A stretch of 64,000 nucleotides of DNA from Sphaerotilus microaerophilus (GCF_023734135.1 NZ_AP025730.1:1302001-1366000), one strand, 5' to 3'; numbered from the stretch's first letter, positions 51,218-63,249 are shown. Made by a program: numbers and translations. Notes: a model not told the origin generated them from the sequence alone.

Positions 51218-51513
51218 CCCGGCTGAACCTGCTGCTCCTGGTGGTGCTGGTGTGCAGCGCGATCTACCTCGTGCAGACCTCCTATGAGTCGCGCCGCCTC
51301 TACGCCGCGCTGGAGCGCGAGCGCAACGCGGCGCACCAGCTCGACGTCGAGGCCGAGGGCCTGGACGTGGCGCGCCGTGCCTACGCCACCAGCCTGCGCG
51401 TCGAACGCGTGGCCCGCGAGGAGCTGCGCATGCGCGCGGCCACGCCGGCAGTGACCGAGTACGTGACCGACCCGGCCCGCACCGCGGCCGCGGCGCAGGG
51501 AGGCCGGCCATGA
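51214..51513 (+). CDS. ftsL: Cell division protein FtsL
   Basis: The 99-residue protein has a short start, a membrane helix ([22 protein letters not shown]) and a coiled coil ([44 protein letters not shown]). FtsL joins FtsB and FtsQ in the divisome and activates FtsWI. Both ends overlap neighbours by ATGA, implying tight stoichiometric coupling. Confidence 0.93.
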   Translation: MTRLNLLLLVVLVCSAIYLVQTSYESRRLYAALERERNAAHQLDVEAEGLDVARRAYATSLRVERVAREELRMRAATPAVTEYVTDPARTAAAAQGGRP

Positions 51514-53363
51514 AGGGCTCATTCCTCCAGCGCGTCGCCGCCGGCGCCCGCAGCCGCCTCGCCCCCGTGGCGCGCAACCGTGCCGGCGCGCGTCGGCGCG
51601 AGCGGCCGACCGCCAACGAGGCCCAGGCGGTGCGCTACGCCACCAGCCCGCTGTTGGCGGCCAAAACGCCGCCGCTGCGTTCGCGCCTGCTCGTGCTCGG
51701 GCTGGGCCTGGGGTTCTGCGTGCTGGCGGGGCGGGCCCTGTATGTGCAGGTCATCAACCCGGCCTTCTTCCAGAAAGAAGGCGAGATCCGCTACGGCCAC
51801 ACCTTCGCGCTGCAGGCCAGCCGCGGGCGCATCGTCGACCGCAATGGCCAGATCCTGGCGGCCAGCGTGCCGGCGCCATCGGTGTTCGCCGTGCCGCGCG
51901 AGGCCAAGGTCAGCCCGGAGCAGCAGCGTGAACTGGCCAAGCTGCTGGGGCTGCCCGCCAACGACCTGGCGCGCCGCCTGTCCGGCAAGAGCGGCTTCGT
52001 CTGGCTGCGCCGGCAGGTGGACGAGGTGGTGGCCGCGCAGGTCAAGGCGCTGGGCGCCAAGGGCGTGTACGTGCAGCGCGAATTCCGCCGCCAGTACCCC
52101 GAGGGCGAGTCGGCGGCGCACGTCGTGGGCTTCACCAACATCGAGGAGCGTGGCCTGGAGGGCGTCGAGCTGGCCTTCCAGAAGGACCTGCAGGGCCGCT
52201 CCGGCAGCCGCAGCGTGGTGCGCGACCGGCTGGGGCGCGTGGTCGAGGACGTGGGCGAGATGGTCGACGCCGAGGACGGCCGCGACATCGCGCTGGCCAT
52301 CGACTCCAAGGTGCAGTTCTACGCCTACCAGCGTGTGCGCGACGCGGTGGTGGAGCACAAAGCCAAGTCCGGCAGCGTGGTCGTGCTCGACACCCAGACC
52401 GGCGAGGTGCTGGCGCTGGCCAACTACCCCAGCTACGTGCCGGGCGAGCGCGCCAGCATGAGCGGGCCGCAGTTGCGCAACCGCGCGGTCACCGACACCT
52501 TCGAGCCCGGCTCGACGATGAAGCCCTTCATCGCCGCGCTGGCGCTGCAGACCGGCCGCGTGCGTCCCGACACGGTGATCCAGACCGCGCCCGGGCGCAT
52601 CAGCATCACCGGCTCGACCATCCACGATGCCCACCCGCACGGTGCGCTGTCGGTGGAACAGGTGATCCAGAAGTCCAGCAACGTCGGCACCGTCAAGATG
52701 GCGATGCAGATGCAGCCGCGCGAGATGTGGGAGACCTTCAGCGCGGTGGGCTTCGGCCAGAAGCCGGCGCTGCCCTTCCCGGGCATGGCCTCGGGCCGGC
52801 TGCGCCCCTACAAGAGCTGGCGGCCGATCGAGCAGGCCACCATGAGCTACGGCTACGGCCTGTCCACCTCGCTGTTCCAGCTGGCGCGCGCCTACACGGT
52901 GTTCGCCCGGGATGGCGACGTGGCACCGATGACGCTGCTGCGCGCCGAGCACGCCGCGGGCGGCGCCCCGGTGTTCTCACCCGAGGTGGCGCGCTCGGTG
53001 CGCAAGATGCTGCAGATGGCGGCCGGCGAGGGCGGCACCGCCCCGAAGGCACAGGCCATCGGCTACTCGGTGGGCGGCAAGACCGGCACCGCGCACAAGC
53101 AGGAAGGCGGCGGCTATGCGGGCAACAAGTACCGCGCCTGGTTCGTCGGCATCGCGCCGATCAGCGCGCCGCGCGTGGTGGTGGCGGTGATGGTCGACGA
53201 GCCGAGCAACGGCCGCTACTTCGGTGGCGATGTCGCTGCGCCCGTGTTCAGCTCGGTGGTGCAGCGCAGCCTGCAGATCCTTGGCGTGCCGCCGGACATG
53301 CCGGTGCAGCCGCAGATCGTCGCGCGCGCCCAGGCTGCGCCGGCCGAACAGGAGTCCTTCTGA
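51510..53363 (+). CDS. ftsI: Division transpeptidase FtsI (PBP3)
   Basis: The 617-residue protein has a membrane helix (LLVLGLGLGFCVLAGRALYVQ), the pedestal domain with ASRGRIVDRNGQILA and the transpeptidase with SxxK at GSTMKPF (Ser335), SSN in QKSSNVGTVK and KTG in GGKTGTAHKQEGG. It crosslinks septal peptidoglycan with FtsW. Its stop shares a base with the murEF start (TGATG). Confidence 0.97.
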   Translation: MKGSFLQRVAAGARSRLAPVARNRAGARRRERPTANEAQAVRYATSPLLAAKTPPLRSRLLVLGLGLGFCVLAGRALYVQVINPAFFQKEGEIRYGHTFALQASRGRIVDRNGQILAASVPAPSVFAVPREAKVSPEQQRELAKLLGLPANDLARRLSGKSGFVWLRRQVDEVVAAQVKALGAKGVYVQREFRRQYPEGESAAHVVGFTNIEERGLEGVELAFQKDLQGRSGSRSVVRDRLGRVVEDVGEMVDAEDGRDIALAIDSKVQFYAYQRVRDAVVEHKAKSGSVVVLDTQTGEVLALANYPSYVPGERASMSGPQLRNRAVTDTFEPGSTMKPFIAALALQTGRVRPDTVIQTAPGRISITGSTIHDAHPHGALSVEQVIQKSSNVGTVKMAMQMQPREMWETFSAVGFGQKPALPFPGMASGRLRPYKSWRPIEQATMSYGYGLSTSLFQLARAYTVFARDGDVAPMTLLRAEHAAGGAPVFSPEVARSVRKMLQMAAGEGGTAPKAQAIGYSVGGKTGTAHKQEGGGYAGNKYRAWFVGIAPISAPRVVVAVMVDEPSNGRYFGGDVAAPVFSSVVQRSLQILGVPPDMPVQPQIVARAQAAPAEQESF

Positions 53364-56300
53364 TGGCGGCGCAGCGCTTCCTCACCAGCGCGGCCGAGGC
53401 GGTGGCCTGGCTGCGCGCTCGCGTGGCCGCGACGGCCGAGCTGCGCACCGACAGCCGCCAGGTCGCGCCCGGCGAGGCCTTCATCGCCTGGCCGGGCTAC
53501 GCGCACGACGGCCGGGCCTTCGTCGCCGCTGCGCTGGCGGCGGGCGCCGCGGCCTGCCTGGTCGAGGCCGATGGGCTGGAGGCCTGGGGCTTCGACGACG
53601 AGCGCATCGCTGCGCTGCCCGGCCTGAAGGCAGCCACCGGCGCGATCGCCGACGCCTGGTACGGCGAGCCCTCGGCCCGCCTGAGCCTGGTCGCCACCAC
53701 CGGCACCAACGGCAAGACCTCCACCGCCTGGTGGACCGCGCAGGCGCTCAGCCTGGCCGGCCAGCGCTGCGGCGTGGTCGGCACGCTGGGCGTGGGTGAG
53801 CCGCCAACGCGGCTCACCCCGCAGGCCGCTGTCGTGGCCACCGGCCTGACCACGCCCGATCCGCTCACGTTGCACCGCAGCCTGCGCGCCTTCGGGCAGG
53901 CCGGCTTTGCGGCCTGTGCGCTGGAGGCCTCGTCGATCGGCGTGGTCGAGCAGCGCCTGGCGGCCGCGCGCATCCAGGTGGCGCTGTACACCAACTTCAC
54001 GCCCGACCACCTCGATTACCACGGCAGCATGGACGCCTACTGGGCAGCCAAGCGCGGGCTGTTCGACTGGCCCGGCCTGCGCGCCGCGGTGGTGAACCTG
54101 GACGACGCCAAGGGCGCCGAATTGGCCAGCGAACTGGGCCGCGAGGGCCGGCTGGACATGTGGACCTACAGCCAGCAGCCTGGCGTGCCGGCGCGGCTGC
54201 GTGCCGAGGCGGTGCGCTACGAGGCAGGCGGTCTGGCGTTTGCGCTGGTCGAGACCGCCGCTGGCGGTGCGGTCGACCGGGCCGAGCTGCGCAGCACGCT
54301 GATCGGCGACTACAACGTCAGCAACCTGCTGGCCGTGCTGGGCGGGCTGCGTGCGCTGGGCCTGCCGCTGGCGCAGGTGGCGGCGCTGGCGGCCGAGTTC
54401 ACGCCCGTGCCTGGGCGGATGGACCGCGTGCCGGCGCTGGACGACTGCGGTGCCGATCTGCCGCAGGTGGTGGTCGACTACGCCCACACGCCCGACGCGC
54501 TGGACAAGGCGCTGCAGGCGCTGCGCCCCTTTGCGCGGGCCCGCGGCGGGCGGCTGTGGTGCGTGTTCGGCTGCGGCGGCAACCGCGATGCGATCAAGCG
54601 CCCGGTGATGGGCCGCATCGCCAGCGAGCGCGCCGACGAGGTGATCGTCACCAGCGACAACCCGCGCCTCGAAGACCCGGCGGCGATCGTCGCCCAGGTG
54701 GCGGCGGGCTGCAGCGGCCCGGCGCGCGTGCGCACGGTGGTCGACCGCGGGGAGGCGATCGCGCTGGCGTTGGCCGAGGCGGCACCGGCCGACGTGCTGC
54801 TGCTGGCGGGCAAGGGCCACGAGGACTACCAGGACGCGGGCGGCGTGAAGCGCCCCTTCCTCGACGCCGCCGTCGCCACCGAGGCGCTGCAGCGCCGCGC
54901 CGCGCAGGCCGCGCTGCCGCCGCTGGGCGAGCTGCATGCGATGTTGGCCACGCGCCTGCCGCAGGCGAAGCTCGTCGGCGATGCAACGACGGTCTGCCGC
55001 CGCGTGCACAGCGACACGCGCAGCCTGCGCGCGGGGGATCTGTTCATCGCGCTGCGGGGTGAGCGCTTCGACGCGGCCGACTTCCTGCCCCAGGCGCGTG
55101 GCGCCGGGGCGGTCGCCGCACTGGCCGAGCGCGGCCTGGCCTCGGCCGGGCTGAGCGGGCTCGAAGTGCCCGATGCGCTGGCTGGCCTGCAGCAGCTGGC
55201 CGCCGCCTGGCGTGCCAGCCTGGCGCTGCCGCTGGTCGGCGTGACCGGCAGCAACGGCAAGACCACGGTGACGCAGATGATCGCCTCGATCCTGCGCGCC
55301 TGGCGCGGCGCGACCGCGCACGCCACCGCTGGCAACCTGAACAACCACATCGGCGTGCCGCTGACGGTGCTGGGCCTGCGCGCCCACCACCGTGCCGCGG
55401 TGATCGAGCTGGGCATGAACCACCCGGGCGAGATCGCCGAGCTGGCCACCATCGCCCAGCCCACCGTCGCCCTGGTCAACAACGCCCAGCGCGAGCATCA
55501 GGAATTCATGAAAACGGTGGAGGCGGTGGCGCGCGAGAACGGCGCGGTCCTCACGGCGCTGCCGGCCGACGGCGTGGCGGTGTTCCCGGCCGACGATCCC
55601 TACACGCCGCTGTGGCGCGAGTTGGCCGGCGCACGCCGCGTGCTGACCTTCGCGCTGGCCCCCACGCTGGAGGGCGAGCAGGCCGATCAACCGGCGGATC
55701 TGAGTGCCCAGGCCACCTGGGCCGGCGACCACTGGGCCGTGCGCATGCACACCCCGGCGGGCGACGCCGACCTGCGCCTGGCGGTGGCTGGGCGGCACAA
55801 CGTCAAGAATGCGCTCGCCGCGGCGGCCTGTGCGCTGGCCGCAGGCTGCCCGCTGGACGACATCGTGCGCGGCCTGCAGGCCTTCGCCCCGGTGAAAGGC
55901 CGCTCGCAGGTCGAGCTGCTGCACACGCCGGCCGGCGACGTGACGCTGGTGGACGACAGCTACAACGCCAACCCCGACTCGGTGCGCGCCGCCATCGAGG
56001 TGCTGGCCGACCTGCCGGCGCCGCGCTGGCTGCTGCTGGGCGACATGGGCGAGGTGGGCGACCAGGGCCCGGCCTTCCATGCCGAGGTCGGTGCGCTCGC
56101 GGCCGAGCGCGGCATCGAGGCGTTCTGGTGCGCCGGCACGTTGGCCCGGCACGCTGCGGCGGCCTGTGTTGCTGCCGGTGCAGCCGCTGGCGGCGCGACC
56201 GCGGTGCGCGCCTTCGCCGACACGGCGGCGCTGCTGCAGGCGGTGGCAGAGATGGCGAAGGCACCCCCGGCCCGCTCGGTGCTGGTCAAGGGTTCGCGCT

Positions 56301-56374
56301 TCATGAAGATGGAACAAGTGGTTGCGGCTCTGCGCCAGGCGGGGGCAACCGGAGGAGCAGCGCATGCTGGTTAG
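53363..56374 (+). CDS. murEF: MurE-MurF fusion: UDP-MurNAc-tripeptide synthetase and tripeptide-D-Ala-D-Ala ligase
   Basis: One 1003-residue open frame covers two Mur ligases without a stop. The MurE half (about residues 1-500) has the ATP loop TTGTNGKTS near 112-119 and DNPR in [10 protein letters not shown], which marks meso-diaminopimelate specificity. The MurF half follows a short linker ([18 protein letters not shown]) with [12 protein letters not shown] near 627-637 and [11 protein letters not shown]. It adds DAP and then D-Ala-D-Ala in consecutive steps. MurE-MurF fusions are known in some Burkholderiales. mraY overlaps its 3' end by 11 bp. Confidence 0.95.
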   Translation: MAAQRFLTSAAEAVAWLRARVAATAELRTDSRQVAPGEAFIAWPGYAHDGRAFVAAALAAGAAACLVEADGLEAWGFDDERIAALPGLKAATGAIADAWYGEPSARLSLVATTGTNGKTSTAWWTAQALSLAGQRCGVVGTLGVGEPPTRLTPQAAVVATGLTTPDPLTLHRSLRAFGQAGFAACALEASSIGVVEQRLAAARIQVALYTNFTPDHLDYHGSMDAYWAAKRGLFDWPGLRAAVVNLDDAKGAELASELGREGRLDMWTYSQQPGVPARLRAEAVRYEAGGLAFALVETAAGGAVDRAELRSTLIGDYNVSNLLAVLGGLRALGLPLAQVAALAAEFTPVPGRMDRVPALDDCGADLPQVVVDYAHTPDALDKALQALRPFARARGGRLWCVFGCGGNRDAIKRPVMGRIASERADEVIVTSDNPRLEDPAAIVAQVAAGCSGPARVRTVVDRGEAIALALAEAAPADVLLLAGKGHEDYQDAGGVKRPFLDAAVATEALQRRAAQAALPPLGELHAMLATRLPQAKLVGDATTVCRRVHSDTRSLRAGDLFIALRGERFDAADFLPQARGAGAVAALAERGLASAGLSGLEVPDALAGLQQLAAAWRASLALPLVGVTGSNGKTTVTQMIASILRAWRGATAHATAGNLNNHIGVPLTVLGLRAHHRAAVIELGMNHPGEIAELATIAQPTVALVNNAQREHQEFMKTVEAVARENGAVLTALPADGVAVFPADDPYTPLWRELAGARRVLTFALAPTLEGEQADQPADLSAQATWAGDHWAVRMHTPAGDADLRLAVAGRHNVKNALAAAACALAAGCPLDDIVRGLQAFAPVKGRSQVELLHTPAGDVTLVDDSYNANPDSVRAAIEVLADLPAPRWLLLGDMGEVGDQGPAFHAEVGALAAERGIEAFWCAGTLARHAAAACVAAGAAAGGATAVRAFADTAALLQAVAEMAKAPPARSVLVKGSRFMKMEQVVAALRQAGATGGAAHAG

Positions 56375-57545
56375 CCTCGCCGCCTGGCTGCAGAGCCTCT
56401 ATCCGGAACAGCTGGGCTTCCTGCGCGTGTTCCAGTACATCACCTTCCGCGCCGTGATGGCGGCCATGACGGCGCTGCTGATCGGCCTGGCGCTGGGCCC
56501 GGGCGTGATCCGCCGCCTGACGGCGCTGAAGATCGGCCAGCCGGTGCGCGAGTACGGCATGCAGAGCCATCTGGTCAAGACCGGTACGCCCACGATGGGC
56601 GGGGTGCTGATCCTGCTGGCGATCGCGGTGTCGACGCTGCTGTGGTTCAACTGGAACAACCGCTTCGTCTGGATCGTGATGGTGGTGACCTTCGGCTTCG
56701 GCGCGATCGGCTGGGTGGACGACTGGCGCAAGGTGGTCGACAAGAACCCCGAGGGCATGCGCTCGGGCGAGAAGTACTTCTGGCAGTCGCTGATCGGGCT
56801 GATCGCGGCGATCTACCTGGCTTTCAGCGTGTCCGAGGTTTCGGCCGTGCGGGTGCTGGAGCTGTTCGGCCGCTGGGTGGCCTCGGGCTTCTCGAACGAC
56901 CTGCCGCCCAAGGCCGACCTGATCGTGCCCTTCTTCAAGACGGTGAGCTACCCGCTGGGCGTGTTCGGCTTCATCTTCATGAGCTACTTCGTCATCGTTG
57001 GTGCCAGCAACGCGGTCAACCTGACCGACGGCCTGGACGGCCTGGCCATCATGCCAGTGGTGCTGGTGGGCGCCGCACTGGGCCTGTTCGCCTATGCCAC
57101 GGGCTCGTCGGTGTTCTCGAAGTACCTGCTGCTGCCGCACATCCCCGGCGCCGGCGAACTGCTGATCTTCTGTGCCGCGATGGCCGGGGCGGGGCTGGCC
57201 TTCCTCTGGTTCAACGCCTACCCGGCGCAGGTGTTCATGGGCGACGTGGGCGCGCTGGCCCTGGGCGGCGCGCTGGGCACCATCGCGGTGATCGTGCGCC
57301 AGGAGATCGTGCTCGGCATCATGGGCGGCATCTTCGTGGTCGAGGCCCTGTCGGTGATGATCCAGGTCGGCTGGTTCAAGTACACCAAGAAGAAGACCGG
57401 CACCGGCCAGCGCATCCTGCTGATGGCGCCGCTGCACCACCACTACGAGAAGAAGGGCTGGGAAGAGACCCAGGTAGTGGTGCGCTTCTGGATCATCACG
57501 ATGCTGCTGTGCCTGATCGGCCTGGCCAGCCTGAAACTCCGGTGA
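56364..57545 (+). CDS. mraY: Phospho-MurNAc-pentapeptide transferase MraY
   Basis: The 393-residue membrane enzyme has ten hydrophobic segments and the family motifs [14 protein letters not shown] (catalytic Asp pair), [25 protein letters not shown] and [12 protein letters not shown]. It attaches the pentapeptide precursor to undecaprenyl phosphate, forming lipid I. GGAGGAG precedes ATG 56364 inside the 3' end of murEF. Confidence 0.96.
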   Translation: MLVSLAAWLQSLYPEQLGFLRVFQYITFRAVMAAMTALLIGLALGPGVIRRLTALKIGQPVREYGMQSHLVKTGTPTMGGVLILLAIAVSTLLWFNWNNRFVWIVMVVTFGFGAIGWVDDWRKVVDKNPEGMRSGEKYFWQSLIGLIAAIYLAFSVSEVSAVRVLELFGRWVASGFSNDLPPKADLIVPFFKTVSYPLGVFGFIFMSYFVIVGASNAVNLTDGLDGLAIMPVVLVGAALGLFAYATGSSVFSKYLLLPHIPGAGELLIFCAAMAGAGLAFLWFNAYPAQVFMGDVGALALGGALGTIAVIVRQEIVLGIMGGIFVVEALSVMIQVGWFKYTKKKTGTGQRILLMAPLHHHYEKKGWEETQVVVRFWIITMLLCLIGLASLKLR

Positions 57546-57555
57546 GGAAGAAGCC

Positions 57556-59367
57556 GTGAACTTCCTCCGCGACCAATCCGTTCTGATCCTGGGCCTGGGC
57601 GATTCCGGCCTGGCGATGGCGCGCTGGCTGCGCCGCTGCGGTGCGGCGGCGATCCGCGTGGCCGACACACGCAGCGCGCCGCCGCAGGCCGGCAAGCTGG
57701 CCGAAGGCGTGCCGGGCGCCGAGCTGCGCTGCGGTGCCTTCGCGCCCGAGCTGCTCAACGGCATGCAGTGGGTGCTGAAGAGTCCGGGCCTGTCGCCGCT
57801 CGACCCCGCCGTGAAGCTGCTGCTGGACGCCGCCGAAGCGCGCGGTCTGCAGGTGCTGGGCGAGCTGGCGCTGTTCGCCCATGCGCTGGCCGACCTGAAG
57901 GCGGCCTGCGGCTATGCGCCCAAGGTGCTGGCGATCACCGGCACCAACGGCAAGACCACCACCACCTCGCTGACGGCGCTGCTGGTCGAGCGCGCCGGCC
58001 GGACCGTCGGCCTGGCCGGCAACATCGGGCCGACCCTGCTCGACACGCTGGGCGCGGCGCTGGACGCGCAGGGCGAGCTGACGCCGCTGGGCGCATCGAC
58101 TTCTGCCGAGTCGGTGGACGCGGGCGCTGCCGAGCCGGCGCAGGCCGAAGGTGTCGCGGAGCCCGTCGATGAGGTCCAGATCGAGCCCGAAGCCGAGCCC
58201 GAGCCCGAGACTGAGATGGCCTCCGAGCCTTCGCTGGACGAGATCATCGAAGGTGGCGGGCCGCCCCCGCACTTGGTGCCGCCGCCCCCGCCGCCGCCCG
58301 AATTCGCGCAGCTGCCGCAGGTCTGGGTGCTGGAGCTGTCGAGCTTCCAGCTCGACGGCGTGCACAACTTCGAGCCCACCGCCGCGGCGGTGCTCAACGT
58401 CACCCAGGACCACCTGGACTGGCATGGCTCGATGGCCGCCTACGCCGATGCCAAGGCGCGCATCTTCGGCAAGTCCGCGCTGATGGTGATCAACCGCGAG
58501 GATGCGCTGGTCGAGGCGATGCTGCCGCAGCCGCCCGCGCCCGAGCTGAGCCGCGCCGGCAAGCCGCTGAAGGCGCAGCCCAGGTGGACGCCGCGCCGCG
58601 TGCAGCGCTTCGGCCTGGACGCGCCGCGCCATCCAGGCGACTGGGGCCTGGTGACCGAAAACGGCATGGTCTGGCTGGTGCGCGCGCATGAGAGCGACGA
58701 GACGCAGGCCGGCGCCACCCGCGGCCGCCGCGCGTCCGCGCGCGACGCCGAGGTCGACCTCCTGCTGCAGCGCCTGATGCCCGCCGATGCGCTGCGCATC
58801 CGCGGCCGTCACAACGCCGCCAACGCGCTGGCCGCGCTGGCGCTGGCCTCGGCCGCCGGCCTGCCGCTGGCGCCGATGCTGCACGGGCTGCGCGAGTACC
58901 GCGGCGAGCCGCACCGAGTCGAGTACCTGAAGTCGCTGGGCGGCATCGAGGCCTACGACGACAGCAAGGGCACCAACGTCGGCGCCACCGTGGCGGCGCT
59001 CAACGGCCTGGGGCCCGAGAAGGCCCCCGGCAAGCTGGTGGTGATCCTGGGTGGCGACGGCAAGGGGCAGGATTTCAGCCCGCTGGCGCCGGCCATTGCC
59101 GAGCATGCCCGCGCGGTGGCGCTGATCGGCCGCGATGCGGCGGTCATCGCAGACGTGCTGGCCGGCACCGAGGTGCCGCAGCAGGCCTTTGCCAGCCTGG
59201 AGGAGGCCACGCGCTGGTGCTTCGAGCAGGCGCGCAGCGGCGACGCGGTGCTGCTCAGCCCGGCCTGCGCCAGCCTGGACATGTTCCGCAACTACGCCCA
59301 CCGGGCGCAGGTCTTTGCCGACACGGTGGCTGAACTGGCTGCCGAGCGTGGGGAGTTCATGGCATGA
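57556..59367 (+). CDS. murD: UDP-MurNAc-L-alanine:D-glutamate ligase with a large insert
   Basis: The protein starts at GTG 57556 and is 603 residues, against 438 for E. coli MurD. The ATP loop [11 protein letters not shown] is near residues 131-141 and the [21 protein letters not shown] and [10 protein letters not shown] segments identify MurD. Between GNIG and VWVLELSS an insert of about 80 residues (near 172-252) contains an acidic stretch ([16 protein letters not shown]) and seven prolines in a row ([10 protein letters not shown]). A second, smaller extra segment lies near 315-400. Core residues appear intact. Confidence 0.95.
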   Translation: MNFLRDQSVLILGLGDSGLAMARWLRRCGAAAIRVADTRSAPPQAGKLAEGVPGAELRCGAFAPELLNGMQWVLKSPGLSPLDPAVKLLLDAAEARGLQVLGELALFAHALADLKAACGYAPKVLAITGTNGKTTTTSLTALLVERAGRTVGLAGNIGPTLLDTLGAALDAQGELTPLGASTSAESVDAGAAEPAQAEGVAEPVDEVQIEPEAEPEPETEMASEPSLDEIIEGGGPPPHLVPPPPPPPEFAQLPQVWVLELSSFQLDGVHNFEPTAAAVLNVTQDHLDWHGSMAAYADAKARIFGKSALMVINREDALVEAMLPQPPAPELSRAGKPLKAQPRWTPRRVQRFGLDAPRHPGDWGLVTENGMVWLVRAHESDETQAGATRGRRASARDAEVDLLLQRLMPADALRIRGRHNAANALAALALASAAGLPLAPMLHGLREYRGEPHRVEYLKSLGGIEAYDDSKGTNVGATVAALNGLGPEKAPGKLVVILGGDGKGQDFSPLAPAIAEHARAVALIGRDAAVIADVLAGTEVPQQAFASLEEATRWCFEQARSGDAVLLSPACASLDMFRNYAHRAQVFADTVAELAAERGEFMA

Positions 59368-60683
59368 GCCGCGACGCCACGTTCGAGAACCGCGCCAACG
59401 TCAGCCGTCCGCAGCCTGGCCGGCTGCGCCGCATGAGCGACCGCCTGCTGGCCTTTGGCGACCAGGTGGCCGCGGTGCTGCGCCCGCGCAGCCTGGCCGG
59501 CGTGCCGGTGCGCGACGGCATGGGCCTGTCGGGCGGCGAGCGGGCACAGTGGGTCGGCTTCGACGCTGCGCTGGCCTGGGTGATCGGCGGGCTGCTGGCG
59601 CTCGGCCTGGTGATGGTCTATTCCGCCTCGATCCAGTTGCCGGACAACCCGAAGTTCGAGAACTACTCGCCCACCTTCTTCCTGACGCGCCACATCCTCT
59701 CGATCGTGCTGGCGGTGATCGCCGGGGCGGTGTGCCTGGCGATCCCGCTGCGCACCTGGGAGCGGGCGGCGCCCTGGATCTTCGTGGCCGCGCTGATCCT
59801 GCTGATCCTGGTGCTGATCCCGGGCATCGGCAAGGTGGTCAACAAGTCGCGGCGCTGGATCCCGCTGGGGGTGATGAACTTCCAGCCCAGCGAGTTCGCC
59901 AAGCTCGCGATGGTGCTCTACGCGGCCAACTACATGGTCCGCAAGATGGACCTGAAGGAAAGCTTCATGCGCGCGGTGCTGCCGATGGCGGTCGCGCTCG
60001 GCGTGGTGGGCCTGCTGCTGCTGGCCGAGCCGGACATGGGCGCCTTCATCGTCATCGCAATGATCGCGATGGGCATCCTCTTCCTCGGCGGTGTGAACGG
60101 ACGCATGTTCCTGATCGTCACGCTGGTGCTGCTGGGCACCTTCGTGCTGATCATCACCTTCTCGGAGGTGCGGCGCGAGCGCATCTTTGCCTATATCACC
60201 CCCTGGGATCCCAAGTACGCTCAGGGCAAGGGCTACCAGCTGACGCACTCGCTGATCGCCTTCGGCCGTGGCGAGGTCTTCGGCCAGGGGCTGGGCAGCT
60301 CGATCGAGAAGCTGCACTACCTGCCCGAAGCGCACACCGACTTCCTGCTCGCCGTGATCGGCGAGGAACTCGGCCTGATCGGCGTGGCCTCGGTGATCCT
60401 GGCCTTCTTCTGGATGGTGCGGCGCATCTTCGTGATCGGCCGCCAGGCCATCGCGCTGGATCGCGTCTTCGCCGGCCTCACCGCGCAGGGCATCGGCCTG
60501 TGGATGGGCGGCCAGGCCTTCATCAACATGGGCGTGAACCTGGGCGTGCTGCCCACCAAGGGCCTGACGCTGCCGCTGATGAGCTACGGCGGCTCGGCGA
60601 TCCTGCTGTGTGTGATCGCCCTGGCGGTGGTGCTGCGGGTGGACATGGAGAACCGGCAGTTGATGCGAGGGGGGCGCGCATGA
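59364..60683 (+). CDS. ftsW: Division SEDS glycosyltransferase FtsW
   Basis: The 439-residue SEDS protein has about ten membrane segments, [59 protein letters not shown] and the closing [12 protein letters not shown] cytosolic N-terminal region of about 70 residues precedes the first helix. FtsW polymerises septal glycan with FtsI. It overlaps murD and murG by ATGA on both sides. Confidence 0.96.
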   Translation: MSRDATFENRANVSRPQPGRLRRMSDRLLAFGDQVAAVLRPRSLAGVPVRDGMGLSGGERAQWVGFDAALAWVIGGLLALGLVMVYSASIQLPDNPKFENYSPTFFLTRHILSIVLAVIAGAVCLAIPLRTWERAAPWIFVAALILLILVLIPGIGKVVNKSRRWIPLGVMNFQPSEFAKLAMVLYAANYMVRKMDLKESFMRAVLPMAVALGVVGLLLLAEPDMGAFIVIAMIAMGILFLGGVNGRMFLIVTLVLLGTFVLIITFSEVRRERIFAYITPWDPKYAQGKGYQLTHSLIAFGRGEVFGQGLGSSIEKLHYLPEAHTDFLLAVIGEELGLIGVASVILAFFWMVRRIFVIGRQAIALDRVFAGLTAQGIGLWMGGQAFINMGVNLGVLPTKGLTLPLMSYGGSAILLCVIALAVVLRVDMENRQLMRGGRA

Positions 60684-61840
60684 CCGTCGTGACCTCCCCC
60701 CGTCACCTCGTCATCGCCGCCGCCGGCACCGGCGGGCACGTGATCCCGGGCCTGGCCGTGGCGCGCGAGATGCAGTCGCGCGGCTGGACGGTGAGCTGGC
60801 TGGGCACGCCCGCGGGCATGGAGAACCGCCTCGTGCCGCCCAGCGGCATCGAACTGGACCGTATTGGCTTTGCCGGCCTGCGCGGCAAGGGCGCCTTCGG
60901 GATGCTGCGCGGTGCCTGGCAGCTGCTGCGTGCGCTGGCCGAGAGCTTTGGCATCCTGCGCCGCCGTGCGGCCACGGCCGTGCTGGGCATGGGCGGCTAC
61001 GTCTGCTTCCCGGCCGGGCTGGTGGCGCGCGGGCTGCTGCGCAAACCGCTGGTGCTGGTCAACGCGGATGCGGCGCTGCTGCTGTCCAACCGCTCGCTGC
61101 TGCGCTGGGCGGACCGGGTCGCCTTCGGCTTTGACGGCGAGGCGGCCCGCTCGGTGCCGCAGGCGGTCGTGACCGGCAACCCGGTGCGCGCCGAGATCGA
61201 GGCCATCGCGCCGCCCGCGCAGCGCTTTGCCGGCCGCAGCGGCCCGCTGCGGGTGCTGGTGCTGGGCGGCAGCCTGGGCGCCAAGGTGCTCAACGACACC
61301 CTGCCGGCCGCGCTGGCCCGCCTCGCACCGGCCGAGCGCCCGCAGTTGACCCACCAGACCGGGCTGGCCCACATCGAGACGGTGCGCGAGTCCTACCGCC
61401 GCGCCGACCTGCTCGATGATCACCATGCCAATCACCACGGCAATCACCACGACCACAGCGGCCCGGTGCCGGAGCTGCTGCCCTTCATCGACGACATGGC
61501 ACGCCGCCTGGCCGAGTGCGACCTGGTGATCTGCCGCGCCGGCGCGGTGACGGTGAGCGAGCTCTGCGCTGCTGGCGTGGCCGCGGTGCTGGTGCCGCTG
61601 ATCGTCAGCACCACCAGCCACCAGCGCGACAACGCGCAGTGGCTGGCGAGCCACCAGGCCGGCATCCACCTGCCCCAGGCCGAGCTGACGCCCGAGCGCC
61701 TGGCCGATATGCTGCGCCACCTCGACCGCGCCCGGCTGCTGCAGCTGGCCGAACAGGCCCGCTCGCTGGCCCAACCCCGCTCGGCCGCGCGCGTGGCCGA
61801 CGAGATCGAATCACTGGTTTCCAAGGAGGCTGCGGCATGA
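60680..61840 (+). CDS. murG: Lipid II synthase MurG with altered HEQN motif and His-rich insert
   Basis: The 386-residue glycosyltransferase keeps the N-terminal GTGGH loop ([16 protein letters not shown]), [26 protein letters not shown] and [11 protein letters not shown]. At the site of the usual HEQN motif it reads VNAD (residues 127-130), and the donor-site QQ region reads SHQRDNAQ. Near residues 247-258 a His/Asn-rich segment ([15 protein letters not shown]) is encoded by a 12-bp tandem repeat. It adds GlcNAc to lipid I. The variant motif is probably lineage-wide, since related sequences with VNADA are known to me from Comamonadaceae. Confidence 0.93.
   Translation: MTVVTSPRHLVIAAAGTGGHVIPGLAVAREMQSRGWTVSWLGTPAGMENRLVPPSGIELDRIGFAGLRGKGAFGMLRGAWQLLRALAESFGILRRRAATAVLGMGGYVCFPAGLVARGLLRKPLVLVNADAALLLSNRSLLRWADRVAFGFDGEAARSVPQAVVTGNPVRAEIEAIAPPAQRFAGRSGPLRVLVLGGSLGAKVLNDTLPAALARLAPAERPQLTHQTGLAHIETVRESYRRADLLDDHHANHHGNHHDHSGPVPELLPFIDDMARRLAECDLVICRAGAVTVSELCAAGVAAVLVPLIVSTTSHQRDNAQWLASHQAGIHLPQAELTPERLADMLRHLDRARLLQLAEQARSLAQPRSAARVADEIESLVSKEAAA
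61419..61454 (+). repeat. 12-bp tandem repeat in murG
   Basis: Three in-frame units ATCACCATGCCA, ATCACCACGGCA and ATCACCACGACC encode the His/Asn-rich segment of MurG. Unit gain or loss would keep the frame. Confidence 0.85.
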
Positions 61841-63249
61841 AACACGCGGTCAAGCACATCCATTTCGTGGGCGTTGGTGGTGCCGGCATGTCGGGCATCG
61901 CCGAGATCCTGCACAACCTGGGCTACGTGGTGTCGGGCTCCGACCAGGCCGATGGCGCGGTGACACGCCGCCTCGCCGACCTGGGCATCCGCATCGCCAT
62001 CGGGCATGACGCTGCGCACATCGAGGGCGCCGAGGCGGTGGTGACCTCCACCGCGGTCAAGGGCGACAACCCCGAGGTGATCGCCGCGCGTGCCAAGCGC
62101 ATCCCGGTGGTGCCGCGCGCAGTGATGCTGGCCGAGCTGATGCGCCTGAAGCGCGGCATCGCCATCGCCGGCACGCACGGCAAGACCACGACCACCTCGC
62201 TGGTCACCAGCGTGCTGGCCGAGGCCGGCGTGGACCCGACCTTCGTGATCGGCGGCAAGCTCAACTCGGCCGGCGCCAACTCGGCACTTGGCAAGGGCGA
62301 CTACATCGTGGTGGAGGCCGACGAGAGCGACGCCTCCTTCCTGAACCTGCTGCCGGTGCTCAGCGTCGTGACTAACATCGACGCCGACCACATGGACACC
62401 TACGGGCACGACTTCGCCCGGCTCAAGCAGGCCTTCGTCGACTTTCTGCACAAGATGCCCTTCTACGGTGCGGCGGTGCTCTGCGCCGACGACCCCGGCG
62501 TGCGCTCGATCATGCCGATGATCTCGCGTCCGGTGATCACCTACGGCTTGGGCGAGGACGTGCAGGTGCGCGCGGTGAACGTGCAGGCACTGCCCGGCGG
62601 GCAGATGCGCTTCACGGTGCAACGCCGCAACGGAGTGACGCTGCCTGATCTGGACATCACGCTGAACCTTCCCGGCGAGCACAACGTGCGCAACGCGCTG
62701 GCGACCATCGCGGTGGCCACCGAGCTGGAGATTGCCGATGAGCCGATCGTCGCTGCGCTGGCGAAGTTCAGCGGCGTGGGCCGGCGCTTCCAGCGCTGGG
62801 GCGATCTGCCGGCGGCCAACGGCGGCGGCACGTTCACGCTGATCGACGACTACGGTCACCACCCGGTGGAAACGGCGGCAGTGATCGCTGCGGCGCGCGG
62901 CGCCTTCCCGGGCCGGCGGCTGGTGCTGGCCTTCCAGCCGCACCGCTACACCCGCACGCGCGACTGCTTCGAGGACTTCGTCAAGGTGCTCGGCACCGCC
63001 GACGCGGTCTGGCTGACCGAGGTCTACGCGGCCGGCGAGGCGCCGATCGTCGCGGCCGACGGGCGCGCCCTGGCGCGGGCGCTGCGCGTGGCGGGCAAGG
63101 TCGATCCGCTCTTCGTCGATGACATCGCCGAGCTGCCGCAGGCCATCGTGGAGCATGCGCTGCCCGGCGACGTGGTGATCGCGATGGGCGCCGGCTCGAT
63201 CGGCGGCGTGCCGGCCAAGGTGGTCGAGCTGCTGAAGGAGCGCGCATGA
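61837..63249 (+). CDS. murC: UDP-N-acetylmuramate-L-alanine ligase
   Basis: The 470-residue ligase has the N-terminal UDP-binding loop [17 protein letters not shown], the ATP loop [23 protein letters not shown] and C-terminal [18 protein letters not shown]. It adds L-Ala to UDP-MurNAc, the first peptide step. ATGA overlaps link it to murG and ddl. Confidence 0.97.
   Translation: MKHAVKHIHFVGVGGAGMSGIAEILHNLGYVVSGSDQADGAVTRRLADLGIRIAIGHDAAHIEGAEAVVTSTAVKGDNPEVIAARAKRIPVVPRAVMLAELMRLKRGIAIAGTHGKTTTTSLVTSVLAEAGVDPTFVIGGKLNSAGANSALGKGDYIVVEADESDASFLNLLPVLSVVTNIDADHMDTYGHDFARLKQAFVDFLHKMPFYGAAVLCADDPGVRSIMPMISRPVITYGLGEDVQVRAVNVQALPGGQMRFTVQRRNGVTLPDLDITLNLPGEHNVRNALATIAVATELEIADEPIVAALAKFSGVGRRFQRWGDLPAANGGGTFTLIDDYGHHPVETAAVIAAARGAFPGRRLVLAFQPHRYTRTRDCFEDFVKVLGTADAVWLTEVYAAGEAPIVAADGRALARALRVAGKVDPLFVDDIAELPQAIVEHALPGDVVIAMGAGSIGGVPAKVVELLKERA

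Noticed and set aside
53216..56365. Open frame of about 1049 codons on the minus strand
   Set aside because: Shadow of murEF; composition rich in Arg/Gln/His with no domain.
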